Assembly: GCF_013407835.1 (NCBI RefSeq) | Contig: NZ_JACCBI010000001.1 | Location: 248,001-312,000, forward strand | DNA: 64,000 nucleotides | Direction of reading: 5' to 3' | DNA from: Agromyces atrinae | Lineage (GTDB): Bacteria > Actinomycetota > Actinomycetes > Actinomycetales > Microbacteriaceae | Shown: positions 18,089 through 26,936 of the stretch, one piece after another | Numbering within the stretch: the first letter of the stretch is position 1 | How the letters are laid out: each line of letters begins with the position of its first letter | Made by a program: the position numbers and the translations under genes | Notes under the pieces: model-generated | Seen by the model: the letters and a program-made list of their open reading frames with translations, nothing else | Databases searched by the model: none | Told to the model about the DNA's origin: nothing

Positions 18089-19441
18089 TCAGCGCACCGG
18101 GTGATTGCTGCGGAAGATCTCGCCGGGATCGAGTCGGCGTCTGATCTGCTGGAGGCGATCGATCGTCGCGACGTCGTACGCGGTCGAGAGCGGTTCGCCG
18201 CCGTTCAGGAACGTCGGGATCGTGCGGTCTCCGCGGCGCGACGCAGCGAACGCGTCGAGGGGCGCGAAGACGGCGGGAGCCTCGGCGGCGATCGCCGGAT
18301 CGAAGGCGATGATTCCCGCTCCGATGATGCCCTCGGCCGCGAGTGCACCGATCGCGCCGCGGTCCGGGTCGGCCGTCGCGACGGCTCCGCCGAGCGCGCG
18401 CGTGCCCACGCGTGTGAGTACGGGACCCGCGTCGCGGAAGGCCGCGACGAGCGGCTCGGCCGTCGAGCGGTCGAGCGAGGCGAGCGTCGTCGACCAATCG
18501 ATCGTCGGCATCGGGTCGGTCGGCTCGCCGGCGATCGCGGGCAGAGAGCCGATCGAGAACGTGGCTGTGGAGTCGGAGACCACGGGCCCGACGGTGTGGA
18601 GGCGTCGCACGACCTCCTCCGCACGTGACGTCTGACCGTGGGCGAGGACGTCGATCGAGGCGATCGTCTGGCCGCGCAGCGGCTCGGGCACGACGGGGGA
18701 GTCGGGGAAGTTCATGAGACCGACGTCGATCGCGAGCGAGAGGTCGCTCGCGGCGAGCTCGAATGCGGCTGCAACGACGGCCTCGGCCGCCACTACCGGG
18801 TAGACGAGCTTGCCGCCGAAGAGCTCTCCCGCGGGGAACAGATCGAACTCGATCGCCGTGATGACGCCGAAGAACCCGCCACCGCCTCGCACGGCCCACA
18901 GGAGGTCGGCGTCGCTCGCGTCGTCGGCGCGGAGGAACCGGCCCTCGGCGTCGACGTACTCGACCGCCGTGACGGCGTGGGCCGCGAGACCGAACGACCG
19001 CGCGAACATCGAGTGACCGCCGTTGATCGTGTAGCCGACGACGTTGACCTCGGGGTTCGAACCCGCGAGCGCGATGAGCCCCGTGCCGTCGAGAGCGCGG
19101 AGTACAGGCCCCCAGTTCACGCCCGCGCCGACGCGGGCCCGCCGCCGCGCGCCGTCGATGGTGAGCTCGCCGAAGGCCGACGTCCGCACGAGGATCGTGC
19201 CGACGAGATCGTCGCCGGAGCCGTGGCCGTTCGGCTGCACGGCGACTCCGAGCCCGAGGGCTGCGGCGGTGACGACGACCTCGCGGATGTCGTCGATGTC
19301 GAGAGGGGTCACGATCGCATCGGGGCGCTGATCGACGGAGAGGTTCCACGCTCGGCGTGCCTCGTCGTACGACGGGTCGGCCGGCAGGACGACGGGTCCG
19401 GAGACCCGTGACGCCAGGGAAGAGAGGGATGTCGTGGTCAC
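18089..19441 (-). CDS. FAD-linked oxidoreductase (berberine-bridge/BBE type)
   Basis: A 450-residue flavoprotein. The N-terminal PCMH-type FAD-binding domain contains PNGHGSGDDL, whose histidine is where such enzymes attach FAD covalently, and TINGGHSMFARSFGLAAHAV. The C-terminal BBE element has the usual RLQQIRRRLDPGEIFRSNHPV-like end. Such enzymes oxidise sugars, alkaloids or other alcohols with O2; the substrate cannot be told from the sequence. No signal peptide is seen. GTG start chosen because it follows a -10 box by 7 nt and a longer reading runs into ftsY. The gene sits between smc and ftsY, on the opposite strand, and appears to be an insertion in this conserved block. Confidence 0.85.
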   Translation of the reverse strand: MTTTSLSSLASRVSGPVVLPADPSYDEARRAWNLSVDQRPDAIVTPLDIDDIREVVVTAAALGLGVAVQPNGHGSGDDLVGTILVRTSAFGELTIDGARRRARVGAGVNWGPVLRALDGTGLIALAGSNPEVNVVGYTINGGHSMFARSFGLAAHAVTAVEYVDAEGRFLRADDASDADLLWAVRGGGGFFGVITAIEFDLFPAGELFGGKLVYPVVAAEAVVAAAFELAASDLSLAIDVGLMNFPDSPVVPEPLRGQTIASIDVLAHGQTSRAEEVVRRLHTVGPVVSDSTATFSIGSLPAIAGEPTDPMPTIDWSTTLASLDRSTAEPLVAAFRDAGPVLTRVGTRALGGAVATADPDRGAIGALAAEGIIGAGIIAFDPAIAAEAPAVFAPLDAFAASRRGDRTIPTFLNGGEPLSTAYDVATIDRLQQIRRRLDPGEIFRSNHPVR

Positions 19442-19448
19442 GCAAGAC

Positions 19449-19454
19449 ACGGTA
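19449..19454 (-). promoter_or_regulatory. -10-like box TACCGT for the FAD oxidoreductase
   Basis: Minus-strand TACCGT ends 7 nt before the GTG start. Confidence 0.45.
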
Positions 19455-19508
19455 GACCCGGCCACCGACGTCGCGAGAGACCCCGGCGTCGGCGCTCGGC
19501 CGGGCCGA

Positions 19509-19514
19509 TACGCT
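19509..19514 (+). promoter_or_regulatory. -10-like box TACGCT for ftsY
   Basis: TACGCT ends 6 nt before the ftsY ATG; a leaderless transcript is expected. Confidence 0.5.
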
Positions 19515-19520
19515 TGACCC

Positions 19521-20396
19521 ATGGCAGAACGCGCTTCTTGGTCCCTCGGTGCGGCCCTCCGCGGCGTCTTCGGTGCGAAGACGATCGACGACGACACCTG
19601 GGACGACCTCGAGACGGCGCTCATCACGGCCGACTTCGGGCCCGATCTCACCGAGCAGATCGTCGCCGAGATCCGCGCGAACGTCGAGAAGTACCGCACG
19701 ACGGATCCGAAGGACGTGCAGCGCATGCTGCGCGAGACCCTCGAGGAACGTCTCTCGCGGCTCGATTCGACCCTCACTCTCAGCGAGCGGCCCGCCGTCG
19801 TGCTCGTCGTCGGCGTCAACGGCGTCGGCAAGACGACGACGATCGGCAAGTTCGCCCGCTTCCTCCGCACCTATGACCGCAGCGTCGTCGTCGGCGCCGC
19901 CGACACGTTCCGTGCGGCGGCCGTCGATCAGCTCGCGACGTGGGCCGAGCGCGCCGGCGCCGAGATCGTGCGCCCCGAGCGCGAGGGCCAGGACCCGGCA
20001 TCCGTCGCCTTCCAGACCGTCGACAAGGCGAAGCGCGACGGCACCGAGATCGTCATCATCGACACCGCCGGTCGTCTCCAGACCAAGGGCGGTCTCATGG
20101 ACGAGCTGGGCAAGATCCGACGTGTCGTCGAGAAGCTTGCGCCGGTTTCCGAGGTGCTGCTCGTGCTCGACGCGACGACGGGGCAGAACGGTCTCGCGCA
20201 GGCCGAGGCGTTCATCCAGCACGCCGGCGTCACCGGACTCGTCATCACGAAGCTCGACGGCTCCGCCAAGGGCGGCTTCGTCCTGTCGGTCCAGGAGAAG
20301 ACCGGCATCCCCATCAAACTCATCGGGCAGGGTGAGGGTATCGGCGACCTCACCGGTTTCACGCCGCACGTCTTTGCACAGAAACTCGTCGGGTAG
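19521..20396 (+). CDS. ftsY: signal recognition particle receptor FtsY
   Basis: A 291-residue SRP receptor GTPase that docks ribosome-SRP complexes at the membrane. It consists almost only of the NG domains: N-domain helices, then GVNGVGKTTTIGK (about residues 98-110), DTFRAAAVDQL, DTAGRLQTKGGLMDEL, TKLDGSAKGG and GQGEGIGDL. The acidic, membrane-binding A domain seen in E. coli FtsY is missing; the first helix (SWSLGAALRGVFG) is the likely membrane-contact element. It matches the short FtsY type. It is followed by a small DUF gene and ffh, its partner GTPase. Confidence 0.96.
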   Translation: MAERASWSLGAALRGVFGAKTIDDDTWDDLETALITADFGPDLTEQIVAEIRANVEKYRTTDPKDVQRMLRETLEERLSRLDSTLTLSERPAVVLVVGVNGVGKTTTIGKFARFLRTYDRSVVVGAADTFRAAAVDQLATWAERAGAEIVRPEREGQDPASVAFQTVDKAKRDGTEIVIIDTAGRLQTKGGLMDELGKIRRVVEKLAPVSEVLLVLDATTGQNGLAQAEAFIQHAGVTGLVITKLDGSAKGGFVLSVQEKTGIPIKLIGQGEGIGDLTGFTPHVFAQKLVG

Positions 20397-20403
20397 GAGC
20401 ACC

Positions 20404-20886
20404 ATGGCCATCGAACACGACTACTTCGGCGTCATCGGCGACTACTGGTCGGAGCGGGTGGATGCCGGCGACCAGGAGGTCGAGGTGGTGCTCGACGCCG
20501 ACCCCGACACGGTCAACGACGAGTCGCTCGACGTCGCCGCGGCGATGATCGGCGACCTTGAACGTCTCGACGGCGATGCTCGCGAGGCCTTCGTCTCCGA
20601 ACTCGCCTCCGTCTCCTCGCCGACGTCGCTCTACCTCACGCACCTCGCGCAGGACGTCGCGGCCGAGAGCATCGACGAGGTGCTCTCGCGTGAATCCGGT
20701 GACCGCCAGATCGACATCCTGCGTTCGCTCGAACTACTGCGGGTCGATTTCCGGCCCGCGAACGACGGCGACGAAGAGTCGTTCGCGGTGTTCGAGTACG
20801 CCCTCGTCGCCGACGAGACCGACGCCCGACTCGAAGCGACGCTCGACGTGCACGGCGATGTCGTGAACGTCGACGCGCACGTCTGA
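20404..20886 (+). CDS. small acidic protein, DUF2004-like
   Basis: A 160-residue very acidic soluble protein. It starts with ATG preceded by GGAG and lies 7 nt after ftsY, so it is probably co-transcribed. The sequence (start MAIEHDYFGVIGDYW, end DVHGDVVNVDAHV) resembles the DUF2004 family, whose function is unknown; I make that link by memory and it should be checked. No signal peptide, helix bundle or catalytic motif is visible. Confidence 0.7.
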   Translation: MAIEHDYFGVIGDYWSERVDAGDQEVEVVLDADPDTVNDESLDVAAAMIGDLERLDGDAREAFVSELASVSSPTSLYLTHLAQDVAAESIDEVLSRESGDRQIDILRSLELLRVDFRPANDGDEESFAVFEYALVADETDARLEATLDVHGDVVNVDAHV

Positions 20887-20930
20887 GCGCATCCGAACCG
20901 GCTGACCGCGTCCGTTCGGCCGACGCCATT

Positions 20931-20936
20931 TAGAAT
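20931..20936 (+). promoter_or_regulatory. -10-like box TAGAAT for ffh
   Basis: TAGAAT ends 9 nt before the ffh ATG; the leader would be only a few nucleotides. Confidence 0.5.
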
Positions 20937-20945
20937 GGACCCATC

Positions 20946-22508
20946 ATGGCTACTTTCGGAACGCTCTCGGATCGTCTCGCCGACACCTTCAGGAATCTCC
21001 GCACGAAGGGCAAGCTCTCGGCGGCCGACGTCGACGGCACGGTGCGCGAGATCCGCCGCGCCCTGCTCGAGGCCGACGTCTCGCTCGACGTCGTCAAGGC
21101 GTTCACCGCGAAGGTGCGCGACCGCGCCCTCGGCAACGAGGTCAGCAAGGCGCTGAACCCCGCCCAGCAGGTCGTCCAGATCGTCAACGAAGAACTCGTC
21201 GGAATCCTCGGTGGGCAGCATCGACGCCTGCAGTTCGCGAAGAAGCCGCCGACGGTCATCATGCTCGCGGGCCTCCAGGGCGCCGGTAAGACGACCCTCG
21301 CGGGCAAGCTCGCGAAGTGGCTCGTCAAGGACGGCCACACGCCGATGCTCGTCGCGGCCGATCTCCAGCGCCCGAACGCCGTGAACCAGCTCCAGGTCGT
21401 CGGCTCGCAGGCCGGCGTCCACGTCTTCGCCCCCGAACCCGGCAACGGCGTCGGCGACCCCGTGCGGGTCGCGAAGGACGCCGTGAAGTACGCCGAGCGC
21501 CAGCAGTACGACACGGTCATCGTCGACACCGCCGGTCGACTCGGTGTCGACGCCGAGCTCATGAAGCAGGCGGCGAACATCCGCAAGGCCGTCGATCCCG
21601 ACGAGGTGCTCTTCGTCATCGACGCCATGATCGGTCAGGACGCGGTCGCGACCGCCAAGGCCTTCCAGGACGGCGTCGACTTCACCGGCGTCGTGCTCTC
21701 GAAGCTCGACGGCGACGCGCGCGGTGGTGCTGCGCTCTCCGTGGCATCCGTCACCGGACGCCCCATCATCTTCGCGTCGACGGGCGAATCGCTCGACGAC
21801 TTCGAGCCGTTCCACCCCGACCGCATGGCGAGCCGCATCCTCGACCTCGGTGACATGCTCACCCTCATCGAGCAGGCGCAGGAGGCGTTCGACGAAGACG
21901 AGGCGCGCAAGGTCGCCGAGAAGATCGCGAGCGACCAGTTCACGCTCGACGACTTCCTGGGCCAGATGCAGCAGCTGCGCGGCGCGGGCTCGCTCAAGAA
22001 GATGATCGGAATGCTCCCGGGCGCCGGTCAGATGAAGCAGCAGCTCGATCAATTCGACGAGAAGGAGATCGTCCGCACCGAGGCGATCATCCAGTCGATG
22101 ACCCCTGCCGAACGGAAGAACCACAAGCTCCTGAACGGCTCACGCCGGCTCCGCATCGCACGCGGTTCGGGCATGACCGTCACCGACGTGAATCAGCTCA
22201 TCGCGCGCTTCGAGCAGGCCGCGAAGATGATGCGCACGGTCGCTCGCGGCGGCGTTCCGCAGATTCCCGGCATGGGTCCGATTCCGGGCGCAGGCTTCGG
22301 CGGCGGCCGCGGCAAGCAGCAGCCGAAGAAGAAGGGCTCGCGGTCGGGCAACCCCGCGAAGCGCGCTGCGGAGAACGCGGCGATCGCCTCGGGCGCGAAG
22401 CCCGCGGCCAACGCCGGCGGTTCCGGCTTCGGCCTCGGCGGCGACGCCGCGCCGACCGGGCCGAGCGAGGACGAGCTCGCGAGCCTGCAGAAGTTCCTCG
22501 GCCGCTGA
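20946..22508 (+). CDS. ffh: signal recognition particle protein Ffh
   Basis: A 520-residue SRP54 GTPase that binds signal peptides of nascent proteins together with 4.5S RNA. NG domains: AGLQGAGKTTLAGKLAK (about residues 107-123), DTAGRLGVDAEL and SKLDGDARGG. The M domain follows with NGSRRLRIARGSGM, the SRP-RNA-binding signature, and methionine-rich helices. The last 90 residues form a Gly/Lys/Ala-rich tail (GFGGGRGKQQPKKKG), typical of actinobacterial Ffh. The 4.5S RNA gene is not in this window. Confidence 0.97.
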   Translation: MATFGTLSDRLADTFRNLRTKGKLSAADVDGTVREIRRALLEADVSLDVVKAFTAKVRDRALGNEVSKALNPAQQVVQIVNEELVGILGGQHRRLQFAKKPPTVIMLAGLQGAGKTTLAGKLAKWLVKDGHTPMLVAADLQRPNAVNQLQVVGSQAGVHVFAPEPGNGVGDPVRVAKDAVKYAERQQYDTVIVDTAGRLGVDAELMKQAANIRKAVDPDEVLFVIDAMIGQDAVATAKAFQDGVDFTGVVLSKLDGDARGGAALSVASVTGRPIIFASTGESLDDFEPFHPDRMASRILDLGDMLTLIEQAQEAFDEDEARKVAEKIASDQFTLDDFLGQMQQLRGAGSLKKMIGMLPGAGQMKQQLDQFDEKEIVRTEAIIQSMTPAERKNHKLLNGSRRLRIARGSGMTVTDVNQLIARFEQAAKMMRTVARGGVPQIPGMGPIPGAGFGGGRGKQQPKKKGSRSGNPAKRAAENAAIASGAKPAANAGGSGFGLGGDAAPTGPSEDELASLQKFLGR

Positions 22509-22537
22509 CCGAGGCGCGCTGACGTCGGCCCGAGTCG

Positions 22538-23293
22538 CTAGTCGCGCGGGTCGGGCGCGACGAGGCTGCCGCGCGCCGTGAGCGCTACGGCGAGGGCGTC
22601 GACATCGGGCTCGTGGTCGGTGGCCGCGAACACGATGTTGCCGATGCGCGTGCCCGACAGGAGGTCGGCGTCGGCGATCGCGATGACGTGTCCGTGCACC
22701 TCGCGGAGCGCGTCCTCGACGTCGCGGGCGAGGTCGGGACCGCTCGCCGTGAACGCGTTGACGACGACGATGCCGCCCGGCGCGAGAGCCGCGCGCAGGG
22801 CCGTATGGAACTGCGACGCCGCGACGGCATCGGGCGCGTCGCTGCCCGTGTAGACGTCGACGACGACGAGATCGAAGCGCGCCGCGTCGTCGGCGAGCGT
22901 CTCGACGTACGCCACGGCGTCGGCGACGACGAACTCCACTCCCGACGGGTCGTTCAGGGGGATCGCGTCGAGCACGAAGTCGAGGAGGTCGCCGTGCAGT
23001 TCGACGACGCGCTGACTGCTGCCCGGTCGGGTGTGAGTGACGAATCGCGGGAGCGTGAGCGCCCCGGCGCCGAGGTGGAGCGCGTTCACCGACGTGTCGG
23101 GTGCGAAGAGAGCGTCGACGATCGCGGCGATCGTGCGGACGTACGGGAGCTGCAGGTCCTCCGGATCGTCCGGGTTCACGTGCGACTGGGTCGTCTCGTC
23201 GACGAGCAGCGAGTATCCGCCCTCGGTGCCGAAACCCGGGAGGAGGACGGCTCGGAACTGGTCGGTCTCGAGCGTGGCCGGCGTGAGGTGCAT
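22538..23293 (-). CDS. spermidine-synthase-like methyltransferase-fold protein
   Basis: A 251-residue protein with a Rossmann SAM-type fold: [15 protein letters not shown] (motif I), [24 protein letters not shown] and [15 protein letters not shown]. This is the spermidine synthase-like pattern seen in several actinobacterial proteins that lack the polyamine-binding residues, so the substrate is uncertain. It could be a true aminopropyltransferase or another SAM-dependent enzyme. It is convergent with ffh and divergent from the beta-glucosidase. The ATG is 6 nt after a -10 box. Confidence 0.75.
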   Translation of the reverse strand: MHLTPATLETDQFRAVLLPGFGTEGGYSLLVDETTQSHVNPDDPEDLQLPYVRTIAAIVDALFAPDTSVNALHLGAGALTLPRFVTHTRPGSSQRVVELHGDLLDFVLDAIPLNDPSGVEFVVADAVAYVETLADDAARFDLVVVDVYTGSDAPDAVAASQFHTALRAALAPGGIVVVNAFTASGPDLARDVEDALREVHGHVIAIADADLLSGTRIGNIVFAATDHEPDVDALAVALTARGSLVAPDPRD

Positions 23294-23299
23294 GTGACG

Positions 23300-23305
23300 A
23301 CGCTA
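23300..23305 (-). promoter_or_regulatory. -10-like box TAGCGT for the spermidine-synthase-like gene
   Basis: Minus-strand TAGCGT ends 6 nt before the ATG; leaderless transcript expected. Confidence 0.5.
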
Positions 23306-23325
23306 GCCGACGACGGGCCCGACGG

Positions 23326-23331
23326 TAGGCT
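23326..23331 (+). promoter_or_regulatory. -10-like box TAGGCT for the beta-glucosidase
   Basis: TAGGCT lies 55 nt before the ATG; the resulting leader would carry the AAGGA Shine-Dalgarno sequence. Confidence 0.35.
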
Positions 23332-23386
23332 CGAACGTGGCTCGCGCGGACCCGCCGGGCCCCGCGACAGCGAAGGATTCTCTCTG

Positions 23387-24820
23387 ATGACGACCGGCAA
23401 CCCCGACTACCGCGACACCGGGTTGGAGTTCGCGCCCGACTTCCTCTTCGGCTCGGCGACCGCGTCGTACCAGATCGAGGGTGCCGCGAACGAGGACGGT
23501 CGAGGACCGTCGATCTGGGACACCTTCAGCCACACCCCGGGCAAGGTCTGGAACGGCGACACGGGCGACGTCGCCGACGACCACTACCACCGGCTCGAGG
23601 AAGACCTCGACCTGATGAAGCGTCTCGGCCTCGAGGCGTACCGCTTCTCGATCGCGTGGCCGCGCATCCAGCCGACCGGTACGGGCGCCGCGAACGAAGC
23701 GGGTCTCGCGTTCTACGAGCGCCTCGTCGACGGACTCATCGCCCGCGACATCCGCCCCATCGCGACGCTCTACCACTGGGACCTTCCCCAGGCGCTCGAA
23801 GACGAGGGCGGCTGGACGAACCGCGCCACCGCGTACGCCTTCGCCGACTACGCCCGCATCGTGGGCGAGCGCCTCGGCGACCGCGTCTCCGTGTGGACGA
23901 CGCTCAACGAGCCGTGGTGCTCGGCGTACCTCGGCTACGGCTCGGGAGCCCACGCGCCCGGCCTCCTCGACGGTGCGAAGGCGCTCACCGCGGTGCACCA
24001 CCTGAACCTCGCCCACGGCCTCGCGATCGCGGCCCTCCGTGACGTCGTCACGAACGACCCTGGCTACTCGATCACGCTCAACCTCCACGTCATCCGTCCC
24101 TCGGGCCCGACGGGAGCCGAGGCTGCTCGCCGCATCGACGGGCTCGCCAACCGTGTCTTCCTCGGCCCGCTCCTGACGGGCGAGTACCCGGCCGACGTCA
24201 TCGAGGACACGAAGGACGTCACCGACTGGTCGTTCGTCCTGCCCGGCGACACCGAGATCATCAACCAGCCGATCTCGCTGCTCGGCGTGAACTACTACTC
24301 GACGGTCACCGTGCAGATGTGGGACGGCGCGTCGCCGAAGGTCAACGCCGACGGCCACAAGGACATGGGCGGCACGGCATGGCCCGGCTCCGAGATGGTC
24401 GAGTTCCTCGAGCAGCCCGGCCCGTACACCGAGATGGGCTGGAACATCGACCCCTCGGGCCTCGAGGACCTGCTCGTCTCGCTGCACGAGGAGTTCCCCG
24501 ACGTGCCCCTCATGGTCACGGAGAACGGCGCGGCCTTCGCGGATGTCGTCGTCGACGAACCCGAGGGCCCGGCGGTTCACGACGTCGACCGCATCGACTA
24601 CCTGCGTCGTCACTTCACGGCGGCGCACCGCGCCATCGAGCGCGGCGTCGACCTGCGCGGCTACCAGGTGTGGTCGCTCATGGACAACTTCGAGTGGGGC
24701 TACGGCTACTCGAAGCGCTTCGGCATCGTGCGCGTCGACTACGACACGCTCGAGCGCCTGCCGAAGGACTCGGCCCTCTGGTATTCGGAGCTCATCCGCA
24801 CGCGCCGGCTCCCGGCCTGA
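23387..24820 (+). CDS. bgl: GH1 family beta-glucosidase
   Basis: A 477-residue glycoside hydrolase family 1 enzyme that releases glucose (or related sugars) from beta-linked di- and oligosaccharides. The N-terminal signature [15 protein letters not shown] is followed by the acid/base in TLNEPWC (Glu 175) and the nucleophile in VTENGA (Glu 379); [10 protein letters not shown] near the C-terminus binds the sugar. No signal peptide, so it acts in the cytosol. The ATG follows AAGGA. No transporter or regulator is adjacent, so the substrate supply route is unknown. A strong hairpin terminator follows. Confidence 0.95.
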   Translation: MTTGNPDYRDTGLEFAPDFLFGSATASYQIEGAANEDGRGPSIWDTFSHTPGKVWNGDTGDVADDHYHRLEEDLDLMKRLGLEAYRFSIAWPRIQPTGTGAANEAGLAFYERLVDGLIARDIRPIATLYHWDLPQALEDEGGWTNRATAYAFADYARIVGERLGDRVSVWTTLNEPWCSAYLGYGSGAHAPGLLDGAKALTAVHHLNLAHGLAIAALRDVVTNDPGYSITLNLHVIRPSGPTGAEAARRIDGLANRVFLGPLLTGEYPADVIEDTKDVTDWSFVLPGDTEIINQPISLLGVNYYSTVTVQMWDGASPKVNADGHKDMGGTAWPGSEMVEFLEQPGPYTEMGWNIDPSGLEDLLVSLHEEFPDVPLMVTENGAAFADVVVDEPEGPAVHDVDRIDYLRRHFTAAHRAIERGVDLRGYQVWSLMDNFEWGYGYSKRFGIVRVDYDTLERLPKDSALWYSELIRTRRLPA

Positions 24821-24833
24821 CGCGAGACTCGGT

Positions 24834-24867
24834 GACGGCCGATCAGCCCGCGGGCTGGTCGGCCGTC
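24834..24867. terminator. bidirectional terminator hairpin between bgl and ybdK-like gene
   Basis: Two 16-nt arms (GACGGCCGATCAGCCC and its near-exact complement, with a single G-T wobble) separated by 2 nt. The arms lie between convergent genes and include the stop codon and last codons of the ybdK-like gene. There is no T tract. Confidence 0.7.
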
Positions 24868-26051
24868 TCGCGTGTCGAGTGGGAGCCGTCGCGGAGCTCG
24901 CGCGCCAGGTGCATGACGACCGCGCGGAGGTCGCCGTCGTTCTCGGCGGCGACGCGCAGCTGCCGCTGGTAGCTGCCGCCGTGATCGAGGATGTCGCGGA
25001 GCGACTGCAGCTCGGCCGAGCAGCCGAGTCGGTCGGCGTAGGGCGCGAGGATCGTCAGGAGTTCGCGCGTGTGGTCGACGACGAGACGTTCGTCACCGGC
25101 GAGGTCGAGGATGATCTCGGCGTCGAGGCCGTAGCGCGCCGCACGCCACTTGTTCTCGCGCACGAACCACGGCTGCATCGCGGGCAGCGTCTCTCCGTCG
25201 TCGAGACGGCTCGAGAGCCATTCGACGAGGCACTGGATGAATGCGGCGATGCCGGCCACCTCGCGCGCCGTCGAGACGCCGTCGCAGGCCCGGATCTCGA
25301 TCGTGCCCCACTTCGGCGAGGGACGGATGTCCCAGCGCACCTCGGAGTGGTCGTCGATGACCCCGGTGCGAGCGAGGTCGTCGACGAATCGCTCGAACGA
25401 GTGCCAGTCGGCGAGGGCGTAGGGGAGTCCCGCCGTGGGCAGCTGCTGGAACATGAGAGCGCGGTTCGACGCGTACCCCGTCTCGACGCCGGCCCAGTAC
25501 GGACTCGAGGCGGAGAGGGCCTGCAGGTGCGGCAGGTAGCCGAGGAGGGCGCCGAGGATGGGGACGACCTTGTCACGGTCCTCGATGCCGACGTGCACGT
25601 GGATGCCCCAGATCATCATGTTGCGCCCCCACCACTGGGTGCGCTCGATGAGCTTGTGGTAGCGCTCCTTGTCGGTGAGCTTCTGGTCGTACCACTGGCT
25701 GAAGGGGTGGGAGCCGCTGCAGATGAGTTCGTAGCCGAGCTCGTCGGTCACGGCCCGTACCTCGTCGAGCTGCCCCTCGAGATCGGCGATGGCGTCCGCG
25801 ACGGTCGTGTGGACGCCGCTCACGAGTTCGACCGTGTTGAGAAGCAGTTCTTCCGTGATGTGCGGATGGTGCGATCCGTCGGGGGAGCGGAGGGCGTCGA
25901 GCACCCGATCGGCGACCGAGGCGAGCTCGCCCGTCGTGGGGTCGACGATCGCGATCTCCCACTCGATTCCGACGGTGGAACGCGGCGACACAGCGAAGGG
26001 GATCGATGGTGCGCGTGCGCCCGGATCGGCTTCGGGCGGTTCTACGGACAT
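24843..26051 (-). CDS. YbdK-type glutamate--cysteine ligase / carboxylate-amine ligase
   Basis: A 402-residue GCS2-family ligase. The N-terminal motif VGIEWEIAIVDPTTGEL and the stretch THRELLTNTVELVSG-like region (EELLLNTVELVSGVHT) are typical, as are IWGIHVHVGI and WDIRPSPKWGTIEIRACD, which hold metal- and substrate-binding residues. Enzymes of this group join glutamate to cysteine or another amine with ATP. Microbacteriaceae normally make mycothiol rather than glutathione, so the real product is uncertain; I would not name it gshA. ATG start. Convergent with bgl and divergent from rpsP. Confidence 0.85.
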   Translation of the reverse strand: MSVEPPEADPGARAPSIPFAVSPRSTVGIEWEIAIVDPTTGELASVADRVLDALRSPDGSHHPHITEELLLNTVELVSGVHTTVADAIADLEGQLDEVRAVTDELGYELICSGSHPFSQWYDQKLTDKERYHKLIERTQWWGRNMMIWGIHVHVGIEDRDKVVPILGALLGYLPHLQALSASSPYWAGVETGYASNRALMFQQLPTAGLPYALADWHSFERFVDDLARTGVIDDHSEVRWDIRPSPKWGTIEIRACDGVSTAREVAGIAAFIQCLVEWLSSRLDDGETLPAMQPWFVRENKWRAARYGLDAEIILDLAGDERLVVDHTRELLTILAPYADRLGCSAELQSLRDILDHGGSYQRQLRVAAENDGDLRAVVMHLARELRDGSHSTRETADQPAG

Positions 26052-26057
26052 GGCGTC

Positions 26058-26063
26058 ATCTTC
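26058..26063 (-). promoter_or_regulatory. possible -10 box GAAGAT for the ybdK-like gene
   Basis: Minus-strand GAAGAT ends 6 nt before the ATG; it keeps the A2 and T6 of TANNNT but not T1. Confidence 0.25.
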
Positions 26064-26279
26064 GCACGGCGGAGCCCGATAACCGTCGTGCGCCGTGACG
26101 AACCGACATCGGCGCCGTCCGATTATCCAAGTGCCGCGAAATCTGCAAGAATGGCCAGTCGAGTTCCGTTCTGCCCGACCCTCTAATCCGGCAGTACGGA
26201 CGTATTGAGCTTCCGCCGAGTGTGCACCCCACGCTCACGGCTGTCAGTTCGCCCATTTCACAACACACACAGGAGAATT
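26064..26279 (+). promoter_or_regulatory. rpsP leader region with a candidate -10 box and hairpin
   Basis: The longest gene-free stretch in the window. It holds a possible -10 hexamer AAGAAT (26147-26152), with TTATCC 18 nt upstream as a weak -35. A 7-bp hairpin (GAGTGTG/CACGCTC, loop 5 nt) lies at 26218-26236, and the Shine-Dalgarno AGGAGA is 3 nt before the GTG of rpsP. A leader of about 120 nt would be long for this genome; ribosomal-protein autoregulation is possible but unproven. Confidence 0.3.
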
Positions 26280-26696
26280 GTGGCTGTCAAGATCCGTCTG
26301 AAGCGCCTGGGTAAGATCCGGGCCCCGTACTACCGCATCGTCATCGCCGACTCGCGCACCAAGCGCGACGGTCGCGTGATCGAGGAGATCGGCAAGTACC
26401 ACCCGACCGAGGAGCCCTCGTTCATCGAGGTCGACTCCGAGCGCGCGCAGTACTGGCTGAGCGTCGGCGCACAGCCGACCGAGCAGGTCGCCGCGATCCT
26501 CAAGCTCACGGGCGACTGGGGCAAGTTCAAGGGCGACAAGGATGCCGTGAGCACCGTTCGCACCAAGGAGGCCAAGGTCGAGTTCCAGGCTGACGAGAAG
26601 AAGAAGCCGGTCCTCAAGCCCAAGGCCGAGAAGCCCGCAGTGAAGGCTGAAGAGCCCGCTGAGGCCGCTGAAGAAACCCCCGCGGACGAGGCGTAG
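26280..26696 (+). CDS. rpsP: 30S ribosomal protein S16
   Basis: A 138-residue S16, a small-subunit assembly protein. The conserved core ([20 protein letters not shown], then [18 protein letters not shown]) occupies the first 85 residues. An Ala/Glu/Lys/Pro-rich tail of about 50 residues follows, usual for actinobacteria. The GTG start is chosen because [11 protein letters not shown] matches the family start and AGGAGA precedes it; the longer in-frame reading has no support. It heads the rpsP-khpA-rimM operon. Confidence 0.96.
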   Translation: MAVKIRLKRLGKIRAPYYRIVIADSRTKRDGRVIEEIGKYHPTEEPSFIEVDSERAQYWLSVGAQPTEQVAAILKLTGDWGKFKGDKDAVSTVRTKEAKVEFQADEKKKPVLKPKAEKPAVKAEEPAEAAEETPADEA

Positions 26697-26699
26697 ACC

Positions 26700-26936
26700 T
26701 TGCTCGCACCTGCGCTCGAACATCTCGTCAAGGGGATCGTCGATCACCCGGACGACGTCCGTGTCGCCGTGTCGCAGTCGGCACGCGGCGAGGTCCTCGA
26801 GGTTCATGTGAACCCTGAGGACCTCGGCCGCGTGATCGGCCGCGCTGGTCGCACGGCCAAGGCCCTGCGCACCCTCGTCGCCGCTCTCGCCGATGGCCGT
26901 CGGGTGCGTGTCGACGTGGTCGACACCGACGCGTGA
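26700..26936 (+). CDS. khpA: KH-domain RNA-binding protein KhpA
   Basis: A 78-residue KH-domain protein. The domain core contains the GXXG loop in the segment DLGRVIGRAGRTAKALRTL. In Firmicutes KhpA works with KhpB in RNA binding and cell elongation; in actinobacteria its partners are not well defined. It starts with TTG 3 nt after rpsP and overlaps rimM by 4 nt, so the three genes form one operon for ribosome and RNA maturation. Confidence 0.92.
   Translation: MLAPALEHLVKGIVDHPDDVRVAVSQSARGEVLEVHVNPEDLGRVIGRAGRTAKALRTLVAALADGRRVRVDVVDTDA

Noticed and set aside
19050..19068. GGTTCGAACCC, resembling a tRNA T-arm
   Set aside because: It lies within the FAD oxidoreductase coding region in frame, and I can find no acceptor, D- or anticodon stem around it.
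20893..20919. CCGAAC/GTTCGG inverted repeat before ffh
   Set aside because: The stem is only 6 bp with a 15-nt loop, expected by chance in such GC-rich DNA.
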